Positions 32,812-48,174 are shown, counted from the first letter of the stretch. The stretch: DNA of 64,000 nt from Anagrus nilaparvatae (GCA_022575985.1 JAKSXM010000132.1:3348001-3412000); one strand, 5' to 3'. Translations and numbers: made by a program. Notes: a model not told the origin generated them from the sequence alone.

Positions 32812-35800
32812 AAAAGTAGTATTTTAATAATATAAGGCTGTCCTTCAAGTTTTTATTTATATTATAATTTCAAATCAGTTTCAAAAAACCAATACTAGCA
32901 TTTTATTCTACCTAATTTCAATCTCTGTTTCAATAAAATTTAACTAAACTTCTTTTGAGATTCTCAAAATTTTTCGAGATTTCCCCGAGAAATTGGGGAC
33001 AATTGGCAAATTGACAGAAAAAAAAACAGAAACAATTTTTGTGCAGGCTTACCAAAAAAAATAATTAAATAAGATTAATATTAATTAAAGACTTTTTGGA
33101 GTAATTTTACGCTTGGATAAGGTCCTAAAAAAAAATGTTTTGTATGACCACAGAGCATTTAAAAAAAAATACAGATATCAACTTGAATAATAAACAGAAC
33201 CATATCAAATTTCCTGTGTACAAAAACATATTAATACATAAATCAGATAATGAAATCGCATTAATAAATCAAGAAAATAAAAACAATAAACAATTAAATA
33301 AAAAAAAAAATAAAAACATTTTGAGCTAATAAATCATAATTTGTTATTTCAATAAAAAAAGCCATTTCACCAATAATGATCATATAGCATATTGAATTAT
33401 ATACGCGTATATAGAATCAATCGATGAATACATAATCGCCTTATATATACTGTACTATATAAGAAAAGCTGATTTCAATACGGGAGTATCCTCTAAAAGC
33501 TTGAATTATAGGTTAGGTACGCGAAAAATTGGCAATTTTCCATCGATTCATTCAACGGTTGCACGTATTATAAAAAAAAAGAAGAGAATAAAAAAAAAAA
33601 AGTTTGATCGCTTCATAAATCTCGTCACGTATAGGATCGGGTTCGTTGGTGTGGAAGTCACTCGATTCAATTAATGACGTTTATTAAATTTTTTTTTTTT
33701 TGTATACCATTGATCTAGTACTATCTTTCCACACCTTCTGTACTTGTTTACAGGGGTTATAAAAAAAATATATATATATTTATAAATGTATCATGTTCAC
33801 ACACACCTACCGTATATATGCAAGAGGCGTTCACGTGTCAATAATCCCTATTTCCGTATCATAAAAAAAAATACACGTATGTTAAAAGAGATAAAAAAAA
33901 ATAGATTCATACTATGAATATGTTTGATTCCCGTGAAAACAAAATGACCGGACTATATTTCCTGTTTTTATTTATTTATTATGAGCTTTAAAACCAATTT
34001 TTTTTTTGCTAAATGTTTTACAAGTCATTAACTATTACTTTTTTTTTTTTTTTGAATTTATGTGTTATTTTACACTAAGTGACACTTTTTGAAAAGTTAA
34101 GAATTATTTGTTTGAAAAAGTTTTTTTTTCTTTGAGATTCAGCTAAAGTTTATCCATTAGTGATAACAATGAAATATACTGACCATGTCGTCAATTTGAT
34201 AAACGTACGAAAAGTAAGTGTCTTGTTTTCCATTCGACAACTTGCTAACCTCAACATCCGTTTATGTCCAAAAGTGTTATAGTGTACAACTTGGAATTTT
34301 ATGCTTTTCTTTTGATATTTTTAAGTGTTTTAAAGCTGAACTTTCGATTGTCAACTGATACTTTTAAATTAATATTGTTTAATTTCTGATTTTTTTAATT
34401 TTTGAAAAATAAATATTTTAGGTCATTTGGGAGCAGACTACAAATATAGTAATTTTTTAATTATTGTATTTAGTAACTTTTAGTAATTTTTTTACCATAA
34501 TTTCTAATTTTTGTTTAAAATAAAAATAGGCAAAATACTTCATTTCTGGTGGTAAAAGTCTTTTATTTAAATAAGTAGGTTTGAAATCAACCCCTCTCTC
34601 TAAACAGAAAAAAGGGAATACTAAAAATAGCTTGAGAAAAAAATTTCCTAAATGTCCCTCTACCCGAAGACTTTTAGTAATAGCCACTTGAAATAAGATT
34701 TCTAGGGGCTGGTCTACCAAAAAATAACTGTCCAGTTTGAGATACTATAATAAGCTTATTTGATGCCTCAACAAAAAAAAGGAGGCCATTGAAACGTCTC
34801 CCACTAAAATAGACCATTTCCCTAAGAAACAAACAATTAAAGCTATCTAGCACCCAGAACACAAACACAACCTGCAATCTTAAATAACATTAAAAAGCAT
34901 ATTTTACAGTAAGAGAACGAAAACTAATTTAACATCCAGCACGTAGAAAATCGCCTTCTTATCGTAATATAACCTCCAAAACAATATTATTACTTTAGGG
35001 AATAGAATAAAACCCTTGGCAATATTAGTTTACAATTAAAATATAAATATGCAAATATGTAATACGTATAAATAAAAATATTCTTTCTGGTATAGAAAAA
35101 ATCTTCAAAAGATATTTTTTTTTCTCGATAAGATACTTGAAATATCAAAGAAAATATAAAATCTCATATTTTTCTAACGTAAAAGAAATTTATGTCTGTA
35201 TGGTCACAAAAGTTATGATTTTCAACATAAATATATATATTTTTTTATTTCCCTTGTGTTTTGGTTAGAAATAGCTAAATTATATAATAGTAAATAAAAA
35301 ATTTAAAAAGAAAGAAGAAAAAAAGTCTGTAATTTCGAGAGATAATAGCATCTAAAAATTGTCAATATTCGTGTGAATGTGTGTATTTGTAGGTTTGTGT
35401 GAATAAGAAAACCAAAATCCGTGACCTCATATCTAGTTTATACTTTGTCCAAATTGCTTTTGCAGCTTCTGTACTTACAACATTGAAAGCTTATAATCCT
35501 ATATAAATTCATATGCGAGAGAGGATATAGAGGATCCTTTTGCTTTTCCTTATAGTTCTATGTATTAGTACTACTATAGATGAACATTGTGGTATGCACT
35601 TGATTATGGAGAGAAGGTTATATGAAGGGGCTCGACGTGCCCTAGCATCTTGAGTGTTTCATCTTCTCTTTATGTTATTGTATCTCTATCTCAACCAAAT
35701 CTTATTATAAATAAATACATTATTTATTATCTATTACTACCTACTTTAAATAAAAGATTCATATTTTTCTTTTACTCCCTAGTTCCTTTTTACATTTTAT

Positions 35801-36889
35801 TATTTTTCAAATAATAATATTACATTTATTTCCATTTACAACTTAAAAGTACATTGGTTTCACGATCAAAATCCAAAAGCAACTCCGAAAAATTTGCGAT
35901 TCTTAATAAAATTCAAATGTTCAAACACAGCTTTCATTCTGAAACAGGGTCAAAGATTTGTGCACTCAAATTCTTTTATTACAATCCATATTACCAAACA
36001 TAAGCACCGATCTGTAGTACAAATTAAGAAAATCGTATGCATCATTTTTATAAAATTTATCGATAAATTCGTCATTAAACAATATTTTTCAAAATATTGT
36101 TTTAACATTATTATTGGATAATTAATTAAATAATATAAAGTCATTAACTACATTTTTCACATTGAAATCCAAAAATAAATGGCCACAACTCAACGTGTAA
36201 TTAAATTTTTGGCATCATCTATAAGGATTTAAGGATTTTATTTGAATCAATTAATTTAAAAACTTTTTTTTGAATAAAACTTCCAAATATAATCTGAAAA
36301 TAATTCAGTCCTCGATTCTTGGCGGGCCTTTTCGTTTTTGGCCATTTTAGAAAAAAGATTTTTTTTTTTTTCTGTAAAAAACTCACATTTATTGAAAAAT
36401 TTTTTTGAGTCCGTAAAATACATCTTCATTCCCAAAAGTCAATTTTTCAGAAACATGTAGATGAAAAAGTCTCTCATAGTAAGACTCAAATTACTTCTGA
36501 AATTTTTTGATGAAAAAAAGAAACCGATGGGTTATTATTGCCTTTTGAGAGCTATAGATTCAAAAATGGCATAAATGTTAATTTTTTTAATTACTAGCTG
36601 AATCACGTGACCATTTCATAATATGATTATAGATTTGGGTTCCACGGGAAATTTTATATAATGATTGATCATGGAAGTAAAAGATATTACCTTATATACG
36701 AGATTGTTATACAAACGAATTTTACTAAATACATGTACCAAAGAGCTACCATGCGGACACGAACGTTCATCATAACATCATAACATTCTTCATTGATAAT
36801 ATTTTAGCATAATTATATAAAAGTTTACATATTTTAAATTTATATTTTATATTACGATTTTTAAGATATAGTTTATCATGAAACTCGTT
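32812..36889. other. gene-free stretch
   Basis: No supported gene. At 34450-34880 overlapping minus-strand frames of 87 and 67 codons occur in unusually homopolymer-poor DNA; this may be a decayed transposon or gene, but no domain is recognisable. Confidence 0.35.
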
Positions 36890-36960
36890 TGCTTTATAGT
36901 ATTAGAAACTCATTTCACTTGCGAGAAAAATTTAACTAGATAATTCTTATTGTTTTTATT
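36890..36960 (+). repeat. CATTTCACTTGCGAG dispersed family, copy B
   Basis: Reads CTTTATAGTATTAGAAACTC then the core and AATTTAACTAGATAATT; the best preserved core together with copy A. Confidence 0.65.
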
Positions 36961-39900
36961 TATAATAAAAGCAAATATTATTGTTGGTTTTTTGTTATTG
37001 TCTAACAAAAGTTAAACTACAGTTGACACAGAGAAAAAAATTCGCGCTTATTCGATAAAGCTTTTGCGTTAGATTATAATTTAATCAAATTTTTACTTAT
37101 TGCTAGTTTTTTTATTTTTTAATAAGATAATTTACTAGTATCAAGAAAAGACTATATTAAATACTGTCTGATAATAAATTATTATTTGAAAAAATTTGAT
37201 AAAAAAAAACGTGGCTTCTAAATATGATGAAAGAAATACTCGTGAATTTTTAATATATTTTTTTTAATTGGTTTTTAATATTTTCTTAAGTTTGTATTTT
37301 ATACAACTTTACTTTTCAAATTAAAAAAAAATAGTTTTTTATTTTTTTAAGGAATTTTTTATTTCAAACAGTTCTAAAAATACACAGAGAAGCATACAAT
37401 GCAATTTTCTTATTTTACATCTTAAGCAATAGTTTTACCTTAAATTTTTATTAAAAAGAGCATTTTCCCCTATAATTTCTATTAGATTTCGGCTCAGTTT
37501 TCCTGAAATTCAAATACAATCTCCAAAATCAAAAGGCAAATAAGAAAGTACAAAAAAATATCAAGCCATCTAATAGAATTTCAAAAATCAGAAAAAATAT
37601 TTTTCAGCCGTAAAATAGTCTGAAAATATTCTCAGTCGTAAAATTCTCAACAAAAAAAAATTTCAATTTTACACATCAAAAATATACGAGTATTAACATT
37701 AAATATTTCATACGCACGAATAAATATTTAAATTTCTGTAAATTATGTAAAAGCATAAATAAATTAATTAAAAATTTTGTAAATGTTTAATTAACAATAG
37801 AAAATAATTTAAATACCAAACATTTTAAAAATAATTCTTTTAAATTATGAATTCTCACGTACCACATAATCTTTTCCAAAAAAAAAAAAAATAATAATAT
37901 TTAAAAAAAAAAAAAAAAGTAGCAAGAAAATTGTGTAAGTAAATCGTTTATAATGATAAAGGGAGAGTGAGATAGAAAATTTTCATTTGATATATAATAC
38001 GGTGTCAGAGGTAGAGCTTGCAAGTGACATTTAATATATTCTCGGGCATGATGATATCGGTGTCAATGTCGGTACATGAATGTATATGCTTATATGGGTC
38101 TCATCAACCTATCTTTTTGGCTAAAATCATTTGTTGTACGTGTCTTGAAAAATGTCACGTGTCATGTTTTAAATAATAAAAAATAGATTTAATTATAAAA
38201 ACATGTTAGTTAATAATTTTAGTTTCCTACATAAACTACCTTAAACCTGTTAATTAAACCAAAGTTGTAAATAAGAGAGAATCGTGTCTCTGGATTAGTT
38301 TTATTCAAGGAAAACATCCTATTTCACTAATTGCCCATGACTCAACCGGATCAATATAAATAATGCTTTAATTAATTAAATTAAAATAACATTTTATCAA
38401 ATGTCATTCATCTTTTCACCAAAAATTTCAAAATCATATACCTCCGAGCAACAATAACCTCTCTCTCTCTCTCTCTCTATAATATATGAAATCACGGAAA
38501 AGCAGTTTGTGTTACGATTATGAAATAATTTAGCCGCGAGGGTCATTCGCAGATTTGCGGTAATTTTATGTGTATGAGTTTTGGATCAATTCCCTTAAAT
38601 TTTCCATCTCTCTTACTCTTTAACAACGATAACGTAAATGCAAATTTATTGTTATTAAATTACTCAATTCCTAGGCCACAAAATCCGACCGGACGTTAAT
38701 ATCATAGAGTGCGTCCCTTCCATTTTTGTTATTAAAATATATAATGTCTGTGTATTATTATTCGTACATGTGTCGGTCTATCAACCTCTCTCTCTTCTGT
38801 TTTGTTCAAAAAAATAATAATAATAATTTTTATAAGCTAAAATTCATGTCCGCAGGTAGTGTTTGCTTAAAAGGAAAAACTTGTAAAATAAGAAGAACAA
38901 AAATAAAAGTTAAAAAAAAAGGGCGTTAGATATTTTGACAGGTTATTTAAGAATTAAATTACTACTTTTATATATAAAAGGAAAATATATTTTTTTTTTT
39001 TCAAAAATATTTAATTTCGTAAATCAGTTTAATTATTTTACATTTTAATAAAGCAATGAGCATTTGTAATTTAATTAGTAGATTTAATTCTAATTCTCTC
39101 TGTTCTCTCTGTGTTTGACAAAAACGTAGCTATAAAATTTATTACGCATGATTAAAATAGTATTATTTTAATTAATTCCTGTATTTTCTCTCTGTTTTTG
39201 TAAATAAAAAAGTTTTTTTTTCGATAGATAAAAAATGCAAACATACTGAAAAATGAAAAAGTTGTAAAAAAAGAGATCGATTTATTTTCGTGTTTGTTTT
39301 TCAGTTTTTTTCCAAGTTTTCGCGGTTTGTCAGCACTTTTAGATTAAGGGGCCGACAAAGTCCGGAAAAAGAAAGAAATGATGGTTTTTCCAAGTATAAA
39401 AAGAACCATGTGAGACAAGATAAGTAGAAAAGCAAAACTTTTGATAAGTTTATTTTTTAAGAATGAAAAAAAAAACGCCTATTTATTTTTGTTTAAAAAA
39501 CTTTTTTTTCGAATAAATAAATTAATTTAATAAACTTTTTTTATACAAGAATCAAATTTTACACTTGAAAATGACAGTAATATAAGAAAAGTTTAGTAGT
39601 AAAAAAAAATTTTTTTTCCTCGAGTATATAAAATATCGGATATCCTGCAATCAAATTGAAAGCGACATATGATCTAATAAAGAATCGTAATACTCTCTCT
39701 TATTTGAACTTAAGGCATCGAATTTTTTTTTTCTCTCAAAAACTTATACTTGATTTCTTCTAGTTGACTTATTTCTTTTTATTTAGTAGTAGTTACTCTA
39801 AGGGGCTCGAGTTTACTAATAAAAATGATTTTTTTGAAATTTGATTTTTTTTTCTATCTCGTTAATTTGAAGAAAAAAAAGATGCAATTTATTTGAAAAT

Positions 39901-41844
39901 AAAAAATTTAATGTGTAAAATAAAAATTCAATTGTTAATTTCCTTAAAAGCAGACAGCAATTTCATTTTTACAAAGTAGGTTTCCATAGAAAACTGGATA
40001 ACCTCAAGAAAAATGTATATAAAATTTAAGTATTTCTGTTTTATTCAAAAAAAAAAAACTTTTATTAAAATTAAAAAAAAAAAAAAGTGTTATTTTAATG
40101 AGATTCGAATAATTAAAGAAAAATACGTGCGAATAATAAATGTTTGTCAGTTGTAGAAAATATAAAATAATAATAAAATAGGGCTCGATTTAAAAACCAC
40201 AAAACGTGACGATTCGCAATTTAGAGTTTAAACTTTCAGTGTCTACGGCTCGACCATAATAATTATCCACCCTTCAAAATTTCTGTTATATATTTAACAA
40301 AACTATTTTCTCTCTCTGGCTTTTTTATTTCGATGAAAAGTCGGTTAATACCTTTTGAAAACAATAAATTTTCTTTTTTTTTTATTATCATAAAAGAAAT
40401 TTTTTCAAATCTTCTTAAATATGAAAAAAAAGGTAATTGATTATTTTTTATTTAAAATAAAGCTTAAAACTACAAATAAAATCAATGAGATTTAAAAAGC
40501 ATCGAATATTAAGCGCGTTCGAATAATTTTATTCGGGGTAGTAAATTTAAACCATTTAGCGTTTAATACCCAAAAAATCATTGTTATTTAAATAATTTTT
40601 TTTAAAAAATAAAATTTCAAAAAAAAAAAAATGATAAATTTAATGAGTAGGTTGTTTTCTATATGAGAATATCAAGTGACGCTCGAGTACCCGGACATAA
40701 TTAACCTCAGTGAATAAGCTTCCGAATTCAATTAAGGATATATTGAATGGTTTCGAGCCAATAAACTTCCATCTCTCTCTTTCTATCTCGCTTTTTTTAA
40801 AGGCTCATGGACATACTCATCACGTTTCAAAGCTTTTCTCTACTCTTCTCTCTCGATATATAAAATCAAAGCTTTTTGATGTGGTAAACTGGACTTTCAC
40901 GCGAGAAACGCGAATTATATTTAACTTTTTTCCCATTTTTTTTACTTCTCCCGTACAAAAAACTTTTTTATAAATCAAATTTTTTAATAATCTAATTTTT
41001 AATATAAAAAAAAATGTAGCAGACATGTATTATAAGATTTTTTTTCTCCTTTCGATAATACAATTTTTACAAAAAAAATCAATCGAAGAACCTTCCTTTA
41101 CAAAATCTTTTTACTTCATCTTTATATGACTTTTTTTTTTTTTTCTTTACTTCTTTTATAAAAAATTACACAATGTAACTAAAGTAAATCCGTTTATCAT
41201 AATATATTCAAATATATATATATATATAATAATAATAATATGAGAAATCTGATAGCATTATGTAGCTACTACTCTTTCTCTCGCTCTCCTTACGAATAAT
41301 ATAACAATACTTATAAGTAATCCGTTATTGTAAACAATTTCTTCCTTTTTTTTTTTGATAAGATATTTTTTTATAAAAAGCTGGACTGTACTCTTATAGA
41401 GTATTAGTAAGATTTTAGATTCAAATTTCCAGTCTTATTTTTTAGGGTAGATGCTTGAATGAAGTAAGGAGTATTATTATGGATAATAAATTGGTATAAG
41501 GAGAATAGTCAATTTAAGTATTTTTAAAATATTTTTTTTTGCCTTCTTAAGTATGGAATTTTTTGAAGTCGTGCTATGCCTAGGTAGGTAAAAATATTTT
41601 AAGCATCATAGACGAAAATTTAAAGACACTAATGTGAACATATGACACTCGCGAGCAGTTGTAATACTGTACCAAAACTTTCGCGCACTTGATATATTAT
41701 TTCTTAATAGTATCTGAAGTTTTCAGCTATATGTTGCATTTTTGTCTAAAATTTTATCTATATTCAAATCACTAAAAAATTAAAATTTATTAATTAAATT
41801 TCCTATTACGATTAAATACTTTTTTTCTGTTTAAGAATAAAAAA
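36961..41844. other. 4.9 kb without a supported gene
   Basis: AT-rich, with a CT microsatellite at 38459-38479 and several GC-richer patches (for example 38555-38580 and 40678-40760). These patches might be conserved non-coding elements but carry no gene signature. A block at about 41605-41690 (CATAGACGAAAA, GTGAACATATGACACT) resembles 58975-59055. Confidence 0.35.
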
Positions 41845-41890
41845 TAATTCTCGCAAGTGAAATGACTTTCGAAGGCTATATTAATAATTG
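41845..41890 (-). repeat. CATTTCACTTGCGAG dispersed family, copy C (inverted)
   Basis: ATTCTCGCAAGTGAAATGAC on the plus strand is the complement of the family core; the only copy in this orientation. Confidence 0.6.
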
Positions 41891-44204
41891 AAGTCAAAGA
41901 TTATTTCCAAAAATAAATTTTCTATAAAATAATTCAATATTAATACTATATTCCTAATTCATTATCTTATTTTTATCATGCAGGAAGTTTTTGTCTTAGA
42001 TTACTTAGTAACAAGTTCATGAACATGGAAAAATTTAATTAATTTACTGTACAGGGTTAATCTGTTTTATTATAATGGTATTATTACCTGAATAATTATT
42101 ATTATAACTAAGTATATAAGTCGTCTATTTTTCTTTTTGGTTGGAATTTGCAAATGTATATATGTTACAGTCCAAACTTCATCACATGTAAGAATAAATG
42201 TACTGTGCGTTATTTTGAAAGCAGTATATAAACTTTTATTGACCGAGTCACAACCTACCACAGACTTTATAGAGTAAACAAGTTGTGAATAAACGCAACG
42301 AATTTTTGGAAATTACAGAAACATAAAGAATAACACAGAATAAAATTTGCAAGACCTCAAAAATATCAAAATATTTTTTTTTTCTAAACTACTGCAAAAA
42401 GATAAAAAATTTTATTTTTTTTTATCTTGTAATGATATTTTACTGTTTTCAGATTTCTCTTGAATTATTAAAATAATAAAAATATAAAAGCCAGCGCATG
42501 CTTTGCTTTTCCCCTAAACATGAAAAAAAAAAAAATTTTCTTCATTAAAATCAGCATTAAAAAAAAAAAAATTTTTTTTTCGTAAAATTAAATTTAAAAC
42601 TGATGTATAGTAAAATATAGTAACTATTTATATATAATATACCTACTACTACAATATTATAGAAAGAGTAAAGAGAGAAAGATAATATAATTTTCTTGCA
42701 CTTAAAACGTTCTGCAAGCGTAATCATGTTTCGTAGAATTTTTTTTTTTTTTTAGTTCTTCTCTCATCATCATTCGGTTACGTAAAGTCTATAACAGTCT
42801 GTAAACGTGACGATAAAAAAAATAAAAAAAAAACTTTTTTTTTTTTCGTAGAAGAAATTGCTTTTTTTCTCTTTTTTTAATGTTGATAAAAAAAAAAAAA
42901 AAGTTATGTTAGGTATTTTTAAATTATAAATTCACTTTAATAAACTATTACTAGATATAGTTTCTTTTTTAAGGGCTTTTAATTGATTTTATATAGAAAG
43001 AGCTTTTTTTATGGCTGCTTTCTAAGTTTTTTTTTAATAATTTGTGTAATTTATAAAACTTAAGTTTATTTTCACATTATGTAATTAAGGTAATTTTTTA
43101 ATTTTATAGAGTTATTAGCTGTGTTTGCAAGGAAATATTAAGCTTTTAGTTGGTCTTATTAACAGTTACTTTTTCTATTTTTATCAATGACTTTATTTCG
43201 TGAAAACAGATGTAAATTTTCCGAACTTGTTAGGAAAATACCAACTATTTTTAAAATGCATTCTTAGGAGTTTAGTTACATTTCCCTTAATTAACTCGAA
43301 CTTAATTAGCAATTAAACAGTTTTAGAAAGTAAAAATTAAAAAATTCTACAAAAAAAAAATTGTCAGGAACTAAACAGATTGATAAAGTTACGTGTACAT
43401 AAAATAAGTAAACAAACATAAATTGAGAGAAGATATATTAAAGTTAATTAACACCAATCTTGGTTTATTAGTCCATCCATGCAAGAAAAGTAAATTTGAT
43501 CGACACTTTAAGAGAGAAAATTATTATAAACATTTAAACTTTTGAGTTAAATGTTAATTAAGTAAGATATAGAGATTAAGTTTTCTTGAAATATTAAACT
43601 TTGATAATAATAAATAGACTTATGAGGATTATGTACCTTAAATTACTTACATAAACTTTAATATTTTATTTTTTATTTATTTACTTCTCGTGTAATTTTA
43701 TGATTATTAATCTGCTATTTACTCTCTGTACTTTTTAAATATTATCCGCTTATTTCTAATTTCGAGGTCTTTCGATAAAATACGGTTCAAGTAACGTAAG
43801 CAAAAATTAATGCAGGTATTAATTACTCATGTTAATTTTTTTTTATAAATTACGTATTTCTGGGAAATTAAATCTGTCCTCAAAAATGAACAAAGAGTAA
43901 ATATTTTCATGATTGGGAAAAAATTTTTAGCTCCACAAAATTTAAATGTTTACAAATTCTTAATTCTGCAACGAACGTATTGAACAACGATAAAAATTAA
44001 CTCGTAAGACTGTTTGCATTTCTTTCACAATTGAATTAACATTTTTGAATAAAATCAAGATATTAGTTGCGAGAATTTTTTACGAAATTGTTGCATGTAA
44101 GTGTAAAATTTTCTTACAAAATGCAAGGTTTTCGTTTACCAAAGTTTGATACCTATGTAATATTTACAATTAGAAGAACTCATGGTACCAACTTTTTGTT
44201 ATAT
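41891..44204. other. gene-free stretch
   Basis: Homopolymer-rich; no exon or structured repeat that I can support. Confidence 0.4.
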
Positions 44205-44760
44205 TATACTCGAACAGAAACTATGTTTTGAAAAGCTCTGTTTACGAATTCCCAAGTAAAAAAGTGAGTATATTATCAATATATTGATTTTGAAATATAT
44301 TGTCAATATATTATGAACAATATATTGTGAACAATATTTGTGAAAAAAAATCAAAATTTTTAAGCTTTAAGTTTATTTTTAAAAATAATAATATATATAT
44401 ACTCAAAATTTTTAAGTTAAAGAAATGATTAATTTAAAAAAAAAGATTATTACCTTAATTTTCATTATTATTTTGTCTGACAAATTGTAATATATAAAAA
44501 ATTACAATTTGTCAGACAAAATAATAATGAAAATTAAGGTAATATTTTCTTTTTTAAGTTAATCATTTCTTTAACTTAAAAATTTTAATTTTTTTTCCCA
44601 AATATTGTTCACAATATATTGTTCACAATATATTGACAATATATTTCAAAATCAATATATTGATAATATATTCACTTTTTTACTTGGGGAATATTTTGGC
44701 ACCTGGCCCGAGTTCTACTATAGGCACTTTTAAAAACATAATTTCTGTTCAGGTAATTTC
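44205..44760. mobile_element. nested palindrome: CCCAAGTAAAAAAGTGA foldback inside an older inverted repeat
   Basis: The inner element 44251-44688 begins CCCAAGTAAAAAAGTGAGTA and ends with the complement. Its arms are rich in CAATATATTG units and match almost to the axis near 44470, except for about 45 extra bp in the left arm. Just outside, GAACAGAAACTATGTTTTGA (left) and the complement of 44733-44755 (GAACAGAAATTATGTTTTTA) also pair. So the inner element either sits in an older palindrome or is its amplified core. The 63-codon frame across the right end is repeat-derived. Confidence 0.8.
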
Positions 44761-47310
44761 TATGAATCAAATACATGAAATAAATCAAAACCAGAAAATC
44801 GGACCTGATCATTTACGTGATTAAAGTCGACTTAAATATTTTTAATCAATTGCTTTCTAAATTTTTTCAAAAATACTAATATCCTTAAAAAATGATGACA
44901 AAAACTATATGGATAATCAGTAAAAATAGATTAAATATGAGCTGAAAATCCACACCAAAAGGTACTATCTGCTCCTATTCTCAAAATATAGTTTGTTTTT
45001 ACATATCCAATTTCTGGGTTTTGATTTTTTTCATATATTTATACACATATTCGAAAACCTAGAACAATTAGCATTTCGACAAATGGCAACTTTGCTCCTA
45101 AAGGCTGTGATTATTTAAAGAACAAAACGTTAAAAAGACTTAAAAAGCGAACTAAAAAAAAATTATTCTTCCTGTTAGCAAAAATTTGATAAACTAAATA
45201 ATTATAATTCTCAACGCATATGTCACTCAAAAGTATTCACATGCTCTAAAAACTTGTAAAACAAAACAAAAACGTATTAAAACCTAAATATCAAAAAGGA
45301 ATTCTCCTTAAAAAGTGAATAAAAAAATGATAATTTCTTGAATAAATTTTTGAATAAAATTAATATCAAATAAAATAAAAAAATTCATAGTATTTTAAAT
45401 TGAATATTGGTAAAAATATTGATACTTTGATAAAAGTTAAAAAAATATGTATCTTTAAATGAAAAATACCTGTCGTCTTTTTTTTTGTAAAAAGGAATGT
45501 TTTATTTTCTTTATAAAATTCAATCAATATAATATAAAATCTATGCATCGAAAATATGATAAAAAAAAGAAAGAAAGAAAATGCTTTGAAATTTAGAAAT
45601 ATGAAATTTTCTCTTTCTATACAAAGGTAATAAAGACGACGATCATAGTCGAGATACATAAAATGAATACTTTCTTCTTTTGATGTTTTTTCTTCATTTT
45701 ATTCTTTTACACTATACCTTGGACTTTGACTTATTCATATAATATAAACTATATATTTCATTTTCTTTTTCAAACTTATATTTGTCAGCGTTTATTGTAT
45801 TTTATTTTTTTTTTTTTCATTTCAAAGTCAGCAGGATTTCTTTGTACTTTCTTTTTTATTTTATACGAATATCGAAAGGAATATTTTTTGAGTTATAAAA
45901 AAGACATCAATAAATATTAATTGTAAATTTTGAATACATTATTAAATATCTCATTTTTATATTAAAAATTTTAATAATCAGGCTTATTTACTCTATTTTT
46001 AATAAAAATTTACTTCATAAAACACGAGTCAAAGAATTTAATTTACACAAATTTTTTAATATAAAATATCAATTTTTTTTTTCATATTAAAAAAAGGAAG
46101 AAAAGAATAATTTACTAAGGAATTACTTATTGAATTTACTATTTTTTATTATTTGAAATGAATAAAAAATTCGATTTTTTTTTTTACAATGCTAATTTAA
46201 GTCTTCTCTTATATTCATGGATATTTTAATAATTGAAAAAAATATAAAAAAAGAAAAATATAGCTTGATTAAAGAGTTATTTATTGCATCGAGTTGAGAA
46301 AAAGAAAAAAAATTTTTTTTTCTCATTTCTCTTTTTTCTTTACAAAATTACAATTAAAAACGAAGTATGGAATACAAAGAAGATTATTTGTACAATGAAT
46401 TTTAATTTTCTTTTTCTAAGTATTGTAAATACTTTGTTTAATAATAATAATAATAAATTTTTTAATAAATTTTTCTTTTTTTTATTTAAAAAAAAAAAAG
46501 TAATTTTACTGTGAATTTTTATTTGTACAAGAATTATAAAATATTTTTTTAATGCATTGTGGATTTATTTTAATTACAAAAAAATTATTTTAAAAGGTAG
46601 CTTGTTTTTTAAACCTGGGTATAACAAAAATTAATTAATGCAAGTAAATTTTTATACAAAGGAAGTAAAATAGAAGACTAGGCTACAGCTTTTTCTACAA
46701 ATGAAAACCAGATCTAAATTTCTCTTTATAACGAATATATTACACTTAAAAGCATGTAAAGACTAATTTTATTGTAAAAAATACTTTCATTTTTGAATTC
46801 GGCAGATGACACGAGTCTTATCACAAAGCTGAGATGGGATTTTTTTCATTTTTTTAATTGTATTTTAATTAGTTCAACAGCAATTGAGTAAACGCAAAAA
46901 AGCATGAAATTTAGTCTGTTTGAGAAGCTCGATAGTTCTGAAACAAATTAATCAATTTTGAAGTGTAAGTTCTTAAGGCCAAGTTGGGCATATTTTTTTT
47001 GTTGATTTACTCAATAATTTGAATTTAATAGATAGAGCATTCTAAATTCATTGGCCGCATATATGTTAAAACGCAATAACTTGGGAAAATTGAACTGCTT
47101 TTTGTTTAGTTTTGGTATTCATTATTAGGAACAATTATATCGATAATTCACAATCAATATTTAAAGAAACCAAAAGAAAGCTAAACCAAAAACCTTCAAG
47201 GATAATACATATGTATAAATCGAGTTTTTAGCGACGTCTAATAATTTATTAATATCATACTATATAACTTAATTGTAAATATTTCTACTTTAATCATTAT
47301 TAAATTTCCG
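44761..47310. other. gene-free stretch
   Basis: Only low-complexity frames rich in Phe, Lys and Ile (for example 45366-45659 minus and 46284-46514 plus), which I regard as chance. Confidence 0.45.
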
Positions 47311-47380
47311 CTTGTATTTATAGAGTCACCGTACCATTTCTCTTGTGAGAAAAATTTTTTACTAAACATTATAATTTATA
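47311..47380 (+). repeat. CATTTCACTTGCGAG dispersed family, copy F
   Basis: Diverged copy reading CTTGTATTTATAGAGTCACC then CATTTCTCTTGTGAGAAAAA. It shares the upstream TATTTATAG block with copies D, E, G and H. Confidence 0.6.
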
Positions 47381-48174
47381 TTTCTTCCTATTGGTTTAAC
47401 TTTCATGTATAGATTTTATTCACGTCATTTACAAGGGTCATATGATTAAAGGTATAACCGAGGATGCACAAAGTCATATATCCAAAAATTTCCCAAAAAT
47501 AAAAATTTTTTGTAAAAATTTCAATATTTTTTATTAATAAATATACTATTTCTAAATAATTTAAAATAAGATAAAATCAATTTTTGATTTTTATCAAGGA
47601 ATTTTAATCCATAATTATTATTATTAATGATAAGGCCCTGTCCCTCTGTCATTCTCCCGAAAAAAATTTCTGGATACATGCCTGAATATCTCATAATGAA
47701 TACATTGCAGGGAAGCGAAATTTACACAAATTTTTATATGGAGTTTTTCATTACTATTTTTCTGCATATGAAGGAGAGAACAAAATTATTTTTTTATTAT
47801 GGATAGAAGAAACCTGTACCTACTTTACGATCGCTCAATGTTTTTTTACCACCAACGCTGAGATATTTGAAGCATCATACGACTCCAGCTACGGGATTCT
47901 AATTCGTACACATTAAAACTTTCTTCAATTTTATTATTAGGCCCAATAAACAATTTGATATCTTATATGTTATTTTTAATGATATTTCTCGGATATTTCA
48001 TGATTAACTTCACTACAGACCATAAATCCTAACCAAAATTGAAAATAAAAATACGAAGAGAAGTAATATAATTGTAATAGGCTGATAGTCAGTTACATTA
48101 GAGGATCGGAGACTCTAACCATATGAAAGACAAACATATTACATGGGAATTATGTATTTACATAGATTAGTTTA

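Noticed and set aside
34457..34877. Overlapping minus-strand frames of 87 and 67 codons in homopolymer-poor DNA
   Set aside because: Looks like possible decayed coding sequence, but no motif is recognisable and the frames conflict. Left as an unexplained stretch.
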